Source: Arthrobacter frigidicola
GTDB taxonomy: Bacteria > Actinomycetota > Actinomycetes > Actinomycetales > Micrococcaceae
NCBI GenBank assembly: GCA_003602285.1
Contig: QZVU01000001.1
Location: forward strand, 620,001 to 684,000
DNA length: 64,000 nt
Reading direction: 5' to 3'
Positions 35,086 to 42,812 of this stretch are shown piece by piece. Under the pieces are notes generated by a model that saw only the letters and a program-made list of their open reading frames with translations, was not told the DNA's origin and made no database searches. Both the position numbers and the translations under genes were made by a program. Each line of letters begins with the position of its first letter. Position 1 is the stretch's first letter.

Positions 35086-36443
35086 GGGTCCTGGTGATCG
35101 GCGATGTCCTTCTCGACGCCGACCTGTCCGGAGCGGCGGAACGCCTCTCCCCGGACGCCCCGGTTCCGGTCGTCGACGTCGACACGGTGCAGCGCCGGGC
35201 CGGCGGCGCCGGGCTGGTGGCGCGGATGCTCCAGCGTGACGGCCACGATACCGAACTGGTCACGGTGCTCTCCGACGACGACGCCGCGGTCCTCCTGCGC
35301 GCCGAGCTCGTGGGGATTTCTGTGACCGCCGGTCCGTCCGGGGCTCCGACGCCGGTGAAGACCCGGGTCCGGGCCGCCGGGCACCCGGTGGTGCGCTTCG
35401 ATGAGGGGTGCGCGCCGGCACCGGTGCCGGCCTGCACCCCGGAGATGGAGGCCGCCCTGGAGCGCGCCGAGGCGATTGTGGTGGCCGACTATGGCCGGGG
35501 GCTGCTTCTCAACGAGGACCTGCGCCGGGCGCTGGAGCGGCAGGTGGGGCGGGTCCCGGTGGTCTGGGACCCCCACCCGTCGGGGGCCGACCCGCTGCCC
35601 GGGACCACGGCCGTGACGCCCAATTTCGCCGAGGCGCTCCGGTTCACCGGGGTCGACGGAGAGCGGACCGCCGCGGCCGCCGAGGCAGCCGACCGCCTGC
35701 GCACGCGGTGGAAGGCCCGGGCCGTGGTGGTGACTCTGGGGGAACGGGGTGCGCTGGTCTCGGCGGAGGATGCCCTGCCCCAGGCCGTTCCCGCCCCGAA
35801 GGTCACCGCCCCCGATCCCTGCGGCGCCGGCGACCGCTTCGCTGCCACCCTTGCCGTCGCACTGGCCCGCGGGTACCCGCTCGACGCCGCCGCGCAGGAG
35901 GCGGTGCAGGCCGCGGCCGCCTTTTTGGGTGCCGGCGGGGTCTCCTCCCTCCGTGCCGTCCGGGAACCGGAGGTACTTGCCGTCCCCGGCGCGGACGCCC
36001 TCGAGACGGCCCGGCGGACGCGCGAGGCGGGCGGCACGGTGGTGGCCACCGGAGGGTGCTTCGACCTGCTCCACGCCGGCCATGCCCGCACCCTCGCCGC
36101 CGCCCGTGGGCTGGGCGACTGCCTCATCGTGTGCCTGAACTCGGATTCCTCGGTGCGCCGGCTCAAGGGCGAAACCCGGCCGATCATGCAGCTTGAGGAC
36201 CGGGTGGAGCTGCTCCTCGCCCTTGAGTGCGTCGACGCGGTGCTGGTCTTCGAAGAATCGACACCGGAAAACGCCCTCGAACGACTGCGGCCGGACATCT
36301 GGGTCAAGGGCGGCGACTACGCCGCAGCCGACCTGCCGGAGGCGCGCCTCGTCGCCGGCTGGGGCGGCAGGACCGTCACCGTTCCCTACATTCCGGCCCG
36401 TTCCACCACGAAACTCGCGGCCGCGCTGGCCCGCGTGGGCTGA
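35082..36443 (+). CDS. Bifunctional heptose-7-P kinase / heptose-1-P nucleotidyltransferase (HldE-like, copy A)
   Basis: 453 residues. An N-terminal ribokinase/PfkB domain (VIGDVLLDADLSGAAERLSP, GAGD with Asp251) is followed by a C-terminal cytidylyltransferase-fold domain (GGCFDLLHAGHARTL with HxGH 331-334, LKGETRP, WVKGGDY). HldE phosphorylates heptose 7-phosphate at C1 and later makes ADP-heptose. Both active sites look intact, though the kinase GGAANVA segment reads GGAGLVA. ATG 35082 overlaps the GmhA stop. The nucleotide (ADP or other) is not decidable by eye. Confidence 0.88.
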   Translation: MRVLVIGDVLLDADLSGAAERLSPDAPVPVVDVDTVQRRAGGAGLVARMLQRDGHDTELVTVLSDDDAAVLLRAELVGISVTAGPSGAPTPVKTRVRAAGHPVVRFDEGCAPAPVPACTPEMEAALERAEAIVVADYGRGLLLNEDLRRALERQVGRVPVVWDPHPSGADPLPGTTAVTPNFAEALRFTGVDGERTAAAAEAADRLRTRWKARAVVVTLGERGALVSAEDALPQAVPAPKVTAPDPCGAGDRFAATLAVALARGYPLDAAAQEAVQAAAAFLGAGGVSSLRAVREPEVLAVPGADALETARRTREAGGTVVATGGCFDLLHAGHARTLAAARGLGDCLIVCLNSDSSVRRLKGETRPIMQLEDRVELLLALECVDAVLVFEESTPENALERLRPDIWVKGGDYAAADLPEARLVAGWGGRTVTVPYIPARSTTKLAAALARVG

Positions 36444-36463
36444 GCAGGCCCCGCCCCAGTGAC

Positions 36464-36485
36464 GGCCCGGTGGAACCGCCGGGCC
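36464..36485 (+). terminator. Short hairpin between hldE copy A and the SDR
   Basis: GGCCCGG/CCGGGCC (36464-36470, 36479-36485) with an 8-base loop in the 75-base gap. No T-tract follows, so it could attenuate rather than end transcription into the SDR gene. Confidence 0.35.
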
Positions 36486-36518
36486 GGGGGCACCTGAAGC
36501 AGCAACCGAAAGGAAGAA

Positions 36519-37265
36519 ATGACACCTCCAGCAACTGAGCAGACCAATCCAGCAACCGAACACGGGTCCCCGGCCACGTCCAGCCCCGGACGGGTGCTCG
36601 TCACCGGCGGAGGCTCCGGCCTCGGAGCCGCCGTCGTGCAGGCCGTCCTGGCCGCCGGCGGCACCCCGGTCGTCCTCGACCTCGACGTCAGCCGGGTCTC
36701 CGGGGTCAAGGCCTTCGAGGTCGATGTGGCCGACCGGAGCGCGGTCGAGGCCGCCGTCCGGGAGGCGGGCGAGGCGCTCGGCGGGCTCGACGCCGTGGTG
36801 ACCGCCGCCGGCATCGACCGCTGCGGCAAGCTCGAAGACGTCCCGGCCGAGCAGTGGGAGAAGGTCCTGGGCGTCAACCTGCTCGGCACCGTCTCCACTG
36901 TCCGGGCAGCCCTGCCCTACCTCCTGCCCGTCCACGGGCGGGTGGTGACGATCGCGTCGACCCTCGGCATCCGAGCGGTGGCCGACGCCACCGCCTACTG
37001 CGCCTCGAAGTTCGGCGTCGTCGGCTTCTCCTCCGCCCTCGCGGCCGAAACCGCCGGCCGGATGGGGGTCACCACCATCATCCCGGGGGGCATGAAGACC
37101 CGCTTCTTCGACGACCGCGACGAACAGTACAAGCCACAGGACGACTCACGGCTCAACGACCCCGAACGGGTGGCCGCAGCCATCCTGTTCGCCCTGTCTC
37201 AGCCGCGGGGCTGCGAGGTGCGCCAGATGCTCATCTGCCACGAAGAGGAAGGTTCGTGGCCATAA
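36519..37265 (+). CDS. SDR family oxidoreductase of the heptose locus
   Basis: 248 residues, a classical SDR. Cofactor motif TGGGSGLG, TAAGID in place of NNAG, catalytic Ser in VTIASTLG and YCASKFG (Tyr and Lys). The first 24 residues are a Thr/Pro-rich tail. It is not of the extended-SDR type of HldD, the usual ADP-heptose epimerase. It may oxidise or reduce a sugar or NDP-sugar instead. GAAAGGAAG precedes ATG 36519. Its 3' end overlaps the convergent GT9 gene by 35 bases. Confidence 0.83.
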   Translation: MTPPATEQTNPATEHGSPATSSPGRVLVTGGGSGLGAAVVQAVLAAGGTPVVLDLDVSRVSGVKAFEVDVADRSAVEAAVREAGEALGGLDAVVTAAGIDRCGKLEDVPAEQWEKVLGVNLLGTVSTVRAALPYLLPVHGRVVTIASTLGIRAVADATAYCASKFGVVGFSSALAAETAGRMGVTTIIPGGMKTRFFDDRDEQYKPQDDSRLNDPERVAAAILFALSQPRGCEVRQMLICHEEEGSWP

Positions 37266-38388
37266 GCTGCCGCACATCGTCGTAGACGGCCCCGGGCTGG
37301 ACGGATTCGACCAGCGAGTCGTCGTGCTCGCACCGTTCGGCCGTCCAGCCCACCTGGGTCACGTCCACGCCGCAGACGGGGCAGGCGGTGACCCAGGCGA
37401 GGTGGACGCGGTGCAGCGTGCGGCCGATGGCGCCGGCATTGATGACGTTTCCGATCCAATAGACCCCGACGGTCGGGGTGCCCACGGCCTGCGCGAGGTG
37501 GCGCGGTCCGCTGTCGTTGCCGACGACCACGGTGCTTGCGGCAAGCACCCCGGCCAGCCGGCCCAGGTCGAGGTCTCCTGCCAGCGAGGTGATTGAGGTT
37601 CCCGGCGCCTGCCGGCGTGCGAGCCGAAGGATCTCCTGGGCGGCCGGGAGATCCGTTTCATCTCCGACGACGAGGACCCGCGCGCCGTCGGCGGCCGCGA
37701 GGGCGGCCACCGCGGCAAAGGATTCCGCCGGCCAGCGCCGGCGGGGATCCGTCGCGCCCGGATGGAGGGTCACCAGCGGGCCGTCGCCGGGCACGAGCCG
37801 GGCGGCGTCGTCGAGTTCGTCGGCCCGTACCGAGATCCGCGGCTCGAGGATCCGCGGTTCGGCCCCCGCGAGGCCAGCAACCTCAAGGGCACGGAAGACC
37901 TCGTGCTGGTAGTAGACGTAGGGAATCGTGCGCTCGAGCGCCGCGGCGTCGGGGGTCCGGGTTCCGATCGTATGCCGGGCGCCCAGGCGCAGCAGGAACG
38001 GATTCGAGTTGCGCCCCCCGCCGTGGATCTGGACGGCCAGGTCGAAGTTCAGCGCGGCCATCCGGTCGAAGAACTCCTCAACCGCCAGCGGGTCGGCCGT
38101 CCCCTCGCGGATTCCCGGTGCCACCGGAAGAATCTCGACGTCGGACACCGGCCCGGGGCGGTCCCTGAGCAGCGCGGCGGCGAGCGGGGTGCCCAGCAGG
38201 GTGATGCGTGCCTGGGGGTACCGGGCCTTGAGGGCGTCGATGGCGGGCACGGCGAACATCAGGTCCCCGAGGCCTCCGCCGCGCAGCACCGCAATGCGCT
38301 CGACATCCTCGAAGACCGGTCCCATCGGCCCGACTCCCCGGGCGGTCGCGTCGATGCCTTCGGCCACCGCCGGTAGGGCGTGGTTCAT
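37231..38388 (-). CDS. Glycosyltransferase family 9 (heptosyltransferase-like)
   Basis: 385 residues. GT9 motifs: IAVLRGGGLGDLMFAVPAIDAL, LVTLHPGATDPRRRWPAESF and VVGNDSGPRHLAQAVGTPTVGVYWIGN. The C-terminus carries Cys/His residues (ACPVCGVDVTQVGW, RCEHDD) that could bind a metal. It has the canonical D-S-G-P donor loop. An AGGAGG site lies six bases before ATG 38388. It faces the SDR convergently and is divergent from the aldehyde dehydrogenase operon (231-base gap). Confidence 0.87.
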   Translation of the reverse strand: MNHALPAVAEGIDATARGVGPMGPVFEDVERIAVLRGGGLGDLMFAVPAIDALKARYPQARITLLGTPLAAALLRDRPGPVSDVEILPVAPGIREGTADPLAVEEFFDRMAALNFDLAVQIHGGGRNSNPFLLRLGARHTIGTRTPDAAALERTIPYVYYQHEVFRALEVAGLAGAEPRILEPRISVRADELDDAARLVPGDGPLVTLHPGATDPRRRWPAESFAAVAALAAADGARVLVVGDETDLPAAQEILRLARRQAPGTSITSLAGDLDLGRLAGVLAASTVVVGNDSGPRHLAQAVGTPTVGVYWIGNVINAGAIGRTLHRVHLAWVTACPVCGVDVTQVGWTAERCEHDDSLVESVQPGAVYDDVRQLMATNLPLRGR

Positions 38389-38525
38389 GATCCCCTCCTG
38401 ATTCGCCTCCGGGCCACATCCCGGGTCCGTCCCGGCGTCGTCGCACTGTCTCCGCCGGCCGTGTTGAGGAAACCATAGGGTCCGGTAGCGACGCAGGACA
38501 ATTTCTAAATCCCCGTGCCGGGGGT

Positions 38526-38551
38526 GTGTAAATGCGTGGACGCCGGGGTAT
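38526..38551 (+). promoter_or_regulatory. SigB/SigF-type promoter candidate for the ALDH-hldE operon
   Basis: GTGTAA (38526-38531), a 14-base spacer and GGGTAT (38546-38551) match the general-stress sigma consensus GTTTAA-N12-14-GGGTAT at 11 of 12 bases. It lies 68 bases before the aldehyde dehydrogenase start. A sigma factor of this family is encoded at 28574-29347. Confidence 0.6.
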
Positions 38552-38619
38552 TGGTCTAGCTACCTGCCGGAATTCGAGAGCCGCCACGGGCCGACCCGGA
38601 GAACCTGCCAAGGAGCGCG

Positions 38620-40023
38620 ATGTCCACCAATTCCCACGTCGATTCGCCCCCAGGGGCCGACGCGATCACCGTGCTCGATCCCCGGGACGGGACGATTGTT
38701 GGAACTCTCGAACCCTCAACGCCGGAGCAGGTGGAGATCGCCCTGTCCCTGGCCCGCACCGTCCACCCCGAGTGGGCGGCCACCGACCCGGCGGTCCGCG
38801 GCCGGCACCTGCGCTCGGCCGCCGATGCCCTTCGGGCCGCGGCACCAGCGCTTGCGGAGCTCAACGCCCGCGAGACCGGACGGCCGGTGGAGGAGGCGCT
38901 GGCCGGGGTGCACGCAGGGGTGTCGGCTCTTGAGCAGTACGCGGAACTGGGGCCGGTTCACCGGGGCCACGCCCTGCGCGGGGCGGTGCTCGCGGCCGAC
39001 TACACCGTGGCCGAACCCCGTGGAGTCGCCGTCCTGCTGACCCCCTGGAACGACCCGGTGGCCGTGGCCGTGGGGCTGATTGCGGCGGCGCTGGTGACGG
39101 GCAACACCGTAGTGCACAAGCCTAGTGAGCGCTGTCCCCACCTCGGCATCCGGCTCGGGGAGGTCCTCTCGCAGGCCTTCCCCTACGGGGTGCTCATCAC
39201 CCTCACCGGCGGAGCCGAGGTCGGCGCCCTCCTGACCCGGCAGAGCGGAGTCGACGTCTTCGCCCACGTCGGCTCAAGCGCCACGGGGGAGCGCATCGCC
39301 CGGGCCGCCGCGCTCACCGGAACGCATGTGCTGCGGGAGAACGGCGGCAACGATCCGCTGGTCATCGACGCCGACGTGGACCCGGTCTGGGCCGCTGAGC
39401 AGGCCGCAATCGGTGCCTTCGCCAACAGCGGGCAGATCTGTACGGCCGTTGAGCGGATCTACGTGCACCACGACATTTCCGGGCGCTTCGCCGAGGCGCT
39501 CGTCGAGCAGGCCCGGCGCCGCAACGACAGCGGAGCGTTCGCCCCCCTCGTTGACGCGCGGCTGCGTGAGGAGGTCCACGCCCAGGTGTCCGAGGCGATC
39601 GCCTTCGGCGCGGTGCGGGCCATTGGAGGGAGGATCCCGGAGGGCCCGGGCGCCCACTACCCGGCCACGGTGCTTCTGGGCTGCACCGAGGTGATGCGGG
39701 TGATGACCGACGAAACCTTCGGACCGGTCGCCCCGGTGAGCGTCGTCGAAAGCTTCGAAGAGGGGCTGGCCCGCGCGGCGTCCGGCCGGTACGGGCTCGC
39801 CGCGACCGTGCTGACCGGCAGCATCGCCAACGCCCAGCGGGCCGTCGCCACCCTTCCGGTGGGCACCGTGAAGGTCAACGCCGTCTTCGGCGGCGCCCCC
39901 GGCGGCTCGGCCCAGCCGCGGGGCATCAGCGGCGAGGGGTTCGGCTACGGGCCCGAACTGCTCGATGAATTCACCCACGTCAAGGTGGTGCACATCAGTT
40001 CCCCTCCGGCGGGAAAACCCTGA
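38620..40023 (+). CDS. Aldehyde dehydrogenase family protein
   Basis: 467 residues. The NAD(P)-dependent ALDH catalytic set is present: Asn144 in TPWNDPVAV, Lys167, Glu240 in LRENGGNDP and nucleophile Cys274 in NSGQICTA. The usual ELGG around the general base reads ENGG. It is the first gene of a second operon of the heptose locus: its TGA overlaps the next ATG (TGATG). It probably oxidises an aldehyde derived from a sugar or a stress metabolite; the substrate is unknown. AAGGAGCG precedes ATG 38620. Confidence 0.87.
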   Translation: MSTNSHVDSPPGADAITVLDPRDGTIVGTLEPSTPEQVEIALSLARTVHPEWAATDPAVRGRHLRSAADALRAAAPALAELNARETGRPVEEALAGVHAGVSALEQYAELGPVHRGHALRGAVLAADYTVAEPRGVAVLLTPWNDPVAVAVGLIAAALVTGNTVVHKPSERCPHLGIRLGEVLSQAFPYGVLITLTGGAEVGALLTRQSGVDVFAHVGSSATGERIARAAALTGTHVLRENGGNDPLVIDADVDPVWAAEQAAIGAFANSGQICTAVERIYVHHDISGRFAEALVEQARRRNDSGAFAPLVDARLREEVHAQVSEAIAFGAVRAIGGRIPEGPGAHYPATVLLGCTEVMRVMTDETFGPVAPVSVVESFEEGLARAASGRYGLAATVLTGSIANAQRAVATLPVGTVKVNAVFGGAPGGSAQPRGISGEGFGYGPELLDEFTHVKVVHISSPPAGKP

Positions 40024-41519
40024 TGGGCGGCCTCGAGGAAGTCCGCGGCCTGGCCGGCTGGGTTCCGCTGAGCATCGCCGGGATCTCGCCGGTCATCACG
40101 GTGGTGGGCGATGTGATGCTCGACGGCTGGTTCAGCGGCACCATCGAGCGGCTCTGCCGGGAGGCTCCGGCCCCGGTGGTAGAGCTCGACCGCCGGGACT
40201 ACGCCCCGGGAGGTGCCGCGAACACCGCGATGAACCTCGCAGCCCTCGGCGCCCGGGTGCGGCTGTGCGGGCTCACTGGTGCCGACGACGCCGGCGCTCG
40301 ACTGCGCGGGTTGCTCGCCGAGGCGGGCGTGGACGTTACCCACCTCGTCGAGGATCCCGCCATCACCACGACCACCAAGTACCGCATCCTCGGCGGCGAC
40401 CAGGTGCTGCTGCGCCTCGATGAGACCCCCCGGAGCGTGCCGGCCGGTGCCGCTGCGCGGGTGGCAGCCGAGGCCGCGGCCGCGGTTGACGGCAGCGACG
40501 CCGTCATCGTGTGCGACTACGGCTCCGGCGTTCTCGACGGGCAGGTCCGCGACGCGCTCGCCGCCGCCCAGGGGGACCGGCTGACCCTCGTCGACGCGCA
40601 CGACCCGGCGGCGTGGGCCGCACTGCGCCCCGACCTGGTCACGCCCAACGCCCGCGAGGCGGCGGGACTGCTCGGGGAGCGGCTCGACCCGCGGGGGGAC
40701 CGGGCCCGGGCGGTGCGCGAGCGCAGCGCCGACCTGCTCGCGGCCAGCGGAGCGGCCGCCGTCGTCGTCACCCTCGACCGGGACGGCACGGTTCTGCTGA
40801 CCGCCGACGGGGAGTTCCACCGCACCTGGGCGAGGCCCGCCACCGAGAAGCAGGCCTCCGGCGCGGGGGACACCTTCGTGGCCTGCCTGGCTGCGGCCCG
40901 CGCCGCCGGGCTGCCGCTGACCACAAGCCTCGACCTCGCCCAGGCGGGCGCCGACATCGTGGTGCACCGCGCCGGCACCTCGATCTGTTCGGCCGCCGAC
41001 CTCGCCCAGCACCTCGGCAGCTTCGCGGGAACGGCGCTCGAACCGGACGAGCTGCTGCAGGCCATCCGACGGGAGCGGGCGGAGGGGCGGAGGATCGTGC
41101 TCACCAACGGCTGCTTCGACGTGCTTCACCGCGGCCACACCGCGTACCTCAACCAGGCCAAGCAGCTCGGCGACGTGCTGGTCGTCGCCGTCAACGACGA
41201 CGACGGCGTGCGGCGGCTCAAGGGCCCCGACCGCCCCATCAACCCGGCCGCCGACCGGGCCAGTGTGCTAGCCGCCCTGAGCTGCGTCGACTACGTCACG
41301 GTGTTCAGCACCGACACCCCGGTGCCCCTGATCGAGGCCCTGCGCCCAGACATCTACGCCAAGGGCGGTGACTACTCCGAACAGATGCTGGCCGAGACAC
41401 CGGCCGTGGAGGCCTGCGGCGGGTCGGTGCGGATCCTCGACTACGTTCCCGAACAGTCGACCTCGGCGGTGCTGCGGAAGATCCGCGGACCGGGCCCGGT
41501 GGTGGAGGGCGCGTCGTGA
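40023..41519 (+). CDS. Bifunctional heptose-7-P kinase / heptose-1-P nucleotidyltransferase (HldE-like, copy B)
   Basis: 498 residues. PfkB domain with VVGDVMLDGWFSGTIERLC, canonical GGAANTAMNLAALGA, and SGAGDTF with Asp283. The nucleotidyltransferase domain has TNGCFDVLHRGHTAYLNQAK (HxGH 369-372), LKGPDRP and YAKGGDY. It is closer to E. coli HldE than copy A at these motifs. Both domains appear functional, so the locus has two full bifunctional enzymes about 3.6 kb apart. ATG 40023 shares a base with the ALDH stop. The start of GT2 overlaps its stop (GTGA). Confidence 0.9.
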   Translation: MGGLEEVRGLAGWVPLSIAGISPVITVVGDVMLDGWFSGTIERLCREAPAPVVELDRRDYAPGGAANTAMNLAALGARVRLCGLTGADDAGARLRGLLAEAGVDVTHLVEDPAITTTTKYRILGGDQVLLRLDETPRSVPAGAAARVAAEAAAAVDGSDAVIVCDYGSGVLDGQVRDALAAAQGDRLTLVDAHDPAAWAALRPDLVTPNAREAAGLLGERLDPRGDRARAVRERSADLLAASGAAAVVVTLDRDGTVLLTADGEFHRTWARPATEKQASGAGDTFVACLAAARAAGLPLTTSLDLAQAGADIVVHRAGTSICSAADLAQHLGSFAGTALEPDELLQAIRRERAEGRRIVLTNGCFDVLHRGHTAYLNQAKQLGDVLVVAVNDDDGVRRLKGPDRPINPAADRASVLAALSCVDYVTVFSTDTPVPLIEALRPDIYAKGGDYSEQMLAETPAVEACGGSVRILDYVPEQSTSAVLRKIRGPGPVVEGAS

Positions 41520-42376
41520 CCCGGCGCTGGTCGGGTGACTGGGGCGTACCGGCCGGGGCAGCCGACCCGGAGATCGACGTCCTCATTCCGTCCTTCGGGC
41601 GTTCAGCCGAGCTGGCCGTGACCCTCGCCGGCCTTGCCGCGCAGGACACTCCGGACTTTCGGGTCATCATCAGCGACCAGACCGACGGCGCCCCGGCCTG
41701 GGAGCACCCCGCGGTCCAGGCCATGGTGCGGGTCCTCCGGGCCCAGGGCCGCGGCGTGCAGTGCGGGCGCCACCTGCCCCGGCGGGGCCTGGCCGAGCAC
41801 CGCAGCCACCTGCTCGGCCTCGCGGAGGCACCCAGTGTCCTGTTCCTGGACAACGACGTGTGGCTCGAACCGGGGACGCTGCAGCGGATGCACACGGCAC
41901 TGACCGCCTCCGGCGCCGGGTTTATCGGCTCCGCCGTCCAGGGCCTGTCCTACCTCACGGATGACCGCCCGCAGGAACGCGCACCCCTCGAATTCTGGGA
42001 GCACGGCCGGGTGGTTCCCGAACGGGTGCGGACCTCGAGCCCCGGCTTCACCCGGTGGCCGCTCCATAACGCCGCGAACCTCGCCCATGCCGCCGCCGGG
42101 CTGGACCTCGAACCGGGAGCCTGGCTGCTGTACAAGGTCGCGTGGGTGGGAGGGTGCGTCCTGTTCGACCGCAGTGCGCTGCAGCAGTGCGGCGGATTCG
42201 ACTTCTGGGAGGACCTTCCGCCCGCCCACGCCGGTGAGGACGTCGCGGTGCAGTGGCGCGTCATGGAACGCCACGGAGGAGCCGGCCTGCTGCCCTCCGG
42301 AGCGGTGCACCTTGAGTCGCCGACGACGGTTACCGACCGTGCCATAGACGCTGCCGGGGTGATCCTCGGCCAGTGA
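41516..42376 (+). CDS. Glycosyltransferase family 2
   Basis: 286 residues, GT-A fold. EIDVLIPSFGRSAELAVTLAGL at the N-terminus, the metal-binding LFLDNDVWLEPGTLQRM (DxD as DND) and a later acceptor region GGCVLFDRSALQQCGGFDF ending in AGEDVAVQWRVM (the ED base motif). It lacks transmembrane helices. GTG 41516 overlaps the HldE stop, which ties it to NDP-heptose use or to the glycan that carries heptose. Confidence 0.88.
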   Translation: MTRRWSGDWGVPAGAADPEIDVLIPSFGRSAELAVTLAGLAAQDTPDFRVIISDQTDGAPAWEHPAVQAMVRVLRAQGRGVQCGRHLPRRGLAEHRSHLLGLAEAPSVLFLDNDVWLEPGTLQRMHTALTASGAGFIGSAVQGLSYLTDDRPQERAPLEFWEHGRVVPERVRTSSPGFTRWPLHNAANLAHAAAGLDLEPGAWLLYKVAWVGGCVLFDRSALQQCGGFDFWEDLPPAHAGEDVAVQWRVMERHGGAGLLPSGAVHLESPTTVTDRAIDAAGVILGQ

Positions 42377-42406
42377 ATCGATCCATCGACAGAAGGGATG
42401 CACGTA

Positions 42407-42598
42407 ATGGCCAATCCAAGCCCGATTGATATCCAGAAGGCGCTCGGGGGGATCGACTACCCCGTATCCAAGGACGATCTGGTGAAGCACGCGGAGGGCT
42501 CAGGCGCCGGTGACGAGGTGATGGAAACCCTGCGGGGGCTGCCCGACCGGGAGTATGACTCCCCAACGGACGTCAACAAGGAGGCCTCCAACTCCTGA
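42407..42598 (+). CDS. DUF2795 domain small protein
   Basis: 63 residues with the DUF2795 pattern (IDIQKALGGIDYPVSKDDLV, then a short helix and GLPDREYDSP). Function unknown; common in actinobacteria and often annotated as stress-related only by expression. ATG 42407 is chosen over ATG 42398 because GAAGGG touches the latter. It is 30 bases after the GT2 gene, so likely the last gene of the ALDH-hldE operon. Confidence 0.8.
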   Translation: MANPSPIDIQKALGGIDYPVSKDDLVKHAEGSGAGDEVMETLRGLPDREYDSPTDVNKEASNS

Positions 42599-42812
42599 GC
42601 GCCCGCTCCCGCCCCGGCCGGGCCCGCACCCGTCGGCCGCCGTTCTGGCCGGTTACCCCTCCGGCGGGGGTGGACGTTGGGGCACTCCCGGTGTCCGGGA
42701 GCCGCCGCGTCATGCTGGCCGGTTCCCGGGCACCTTCCTTGTTTGGCTTTCCAGTGGGTGGGACACTGACTCTTGGCAGCCGCCGGGAGGCCTGCCGGGA
42801 AGCAGAGAATTC

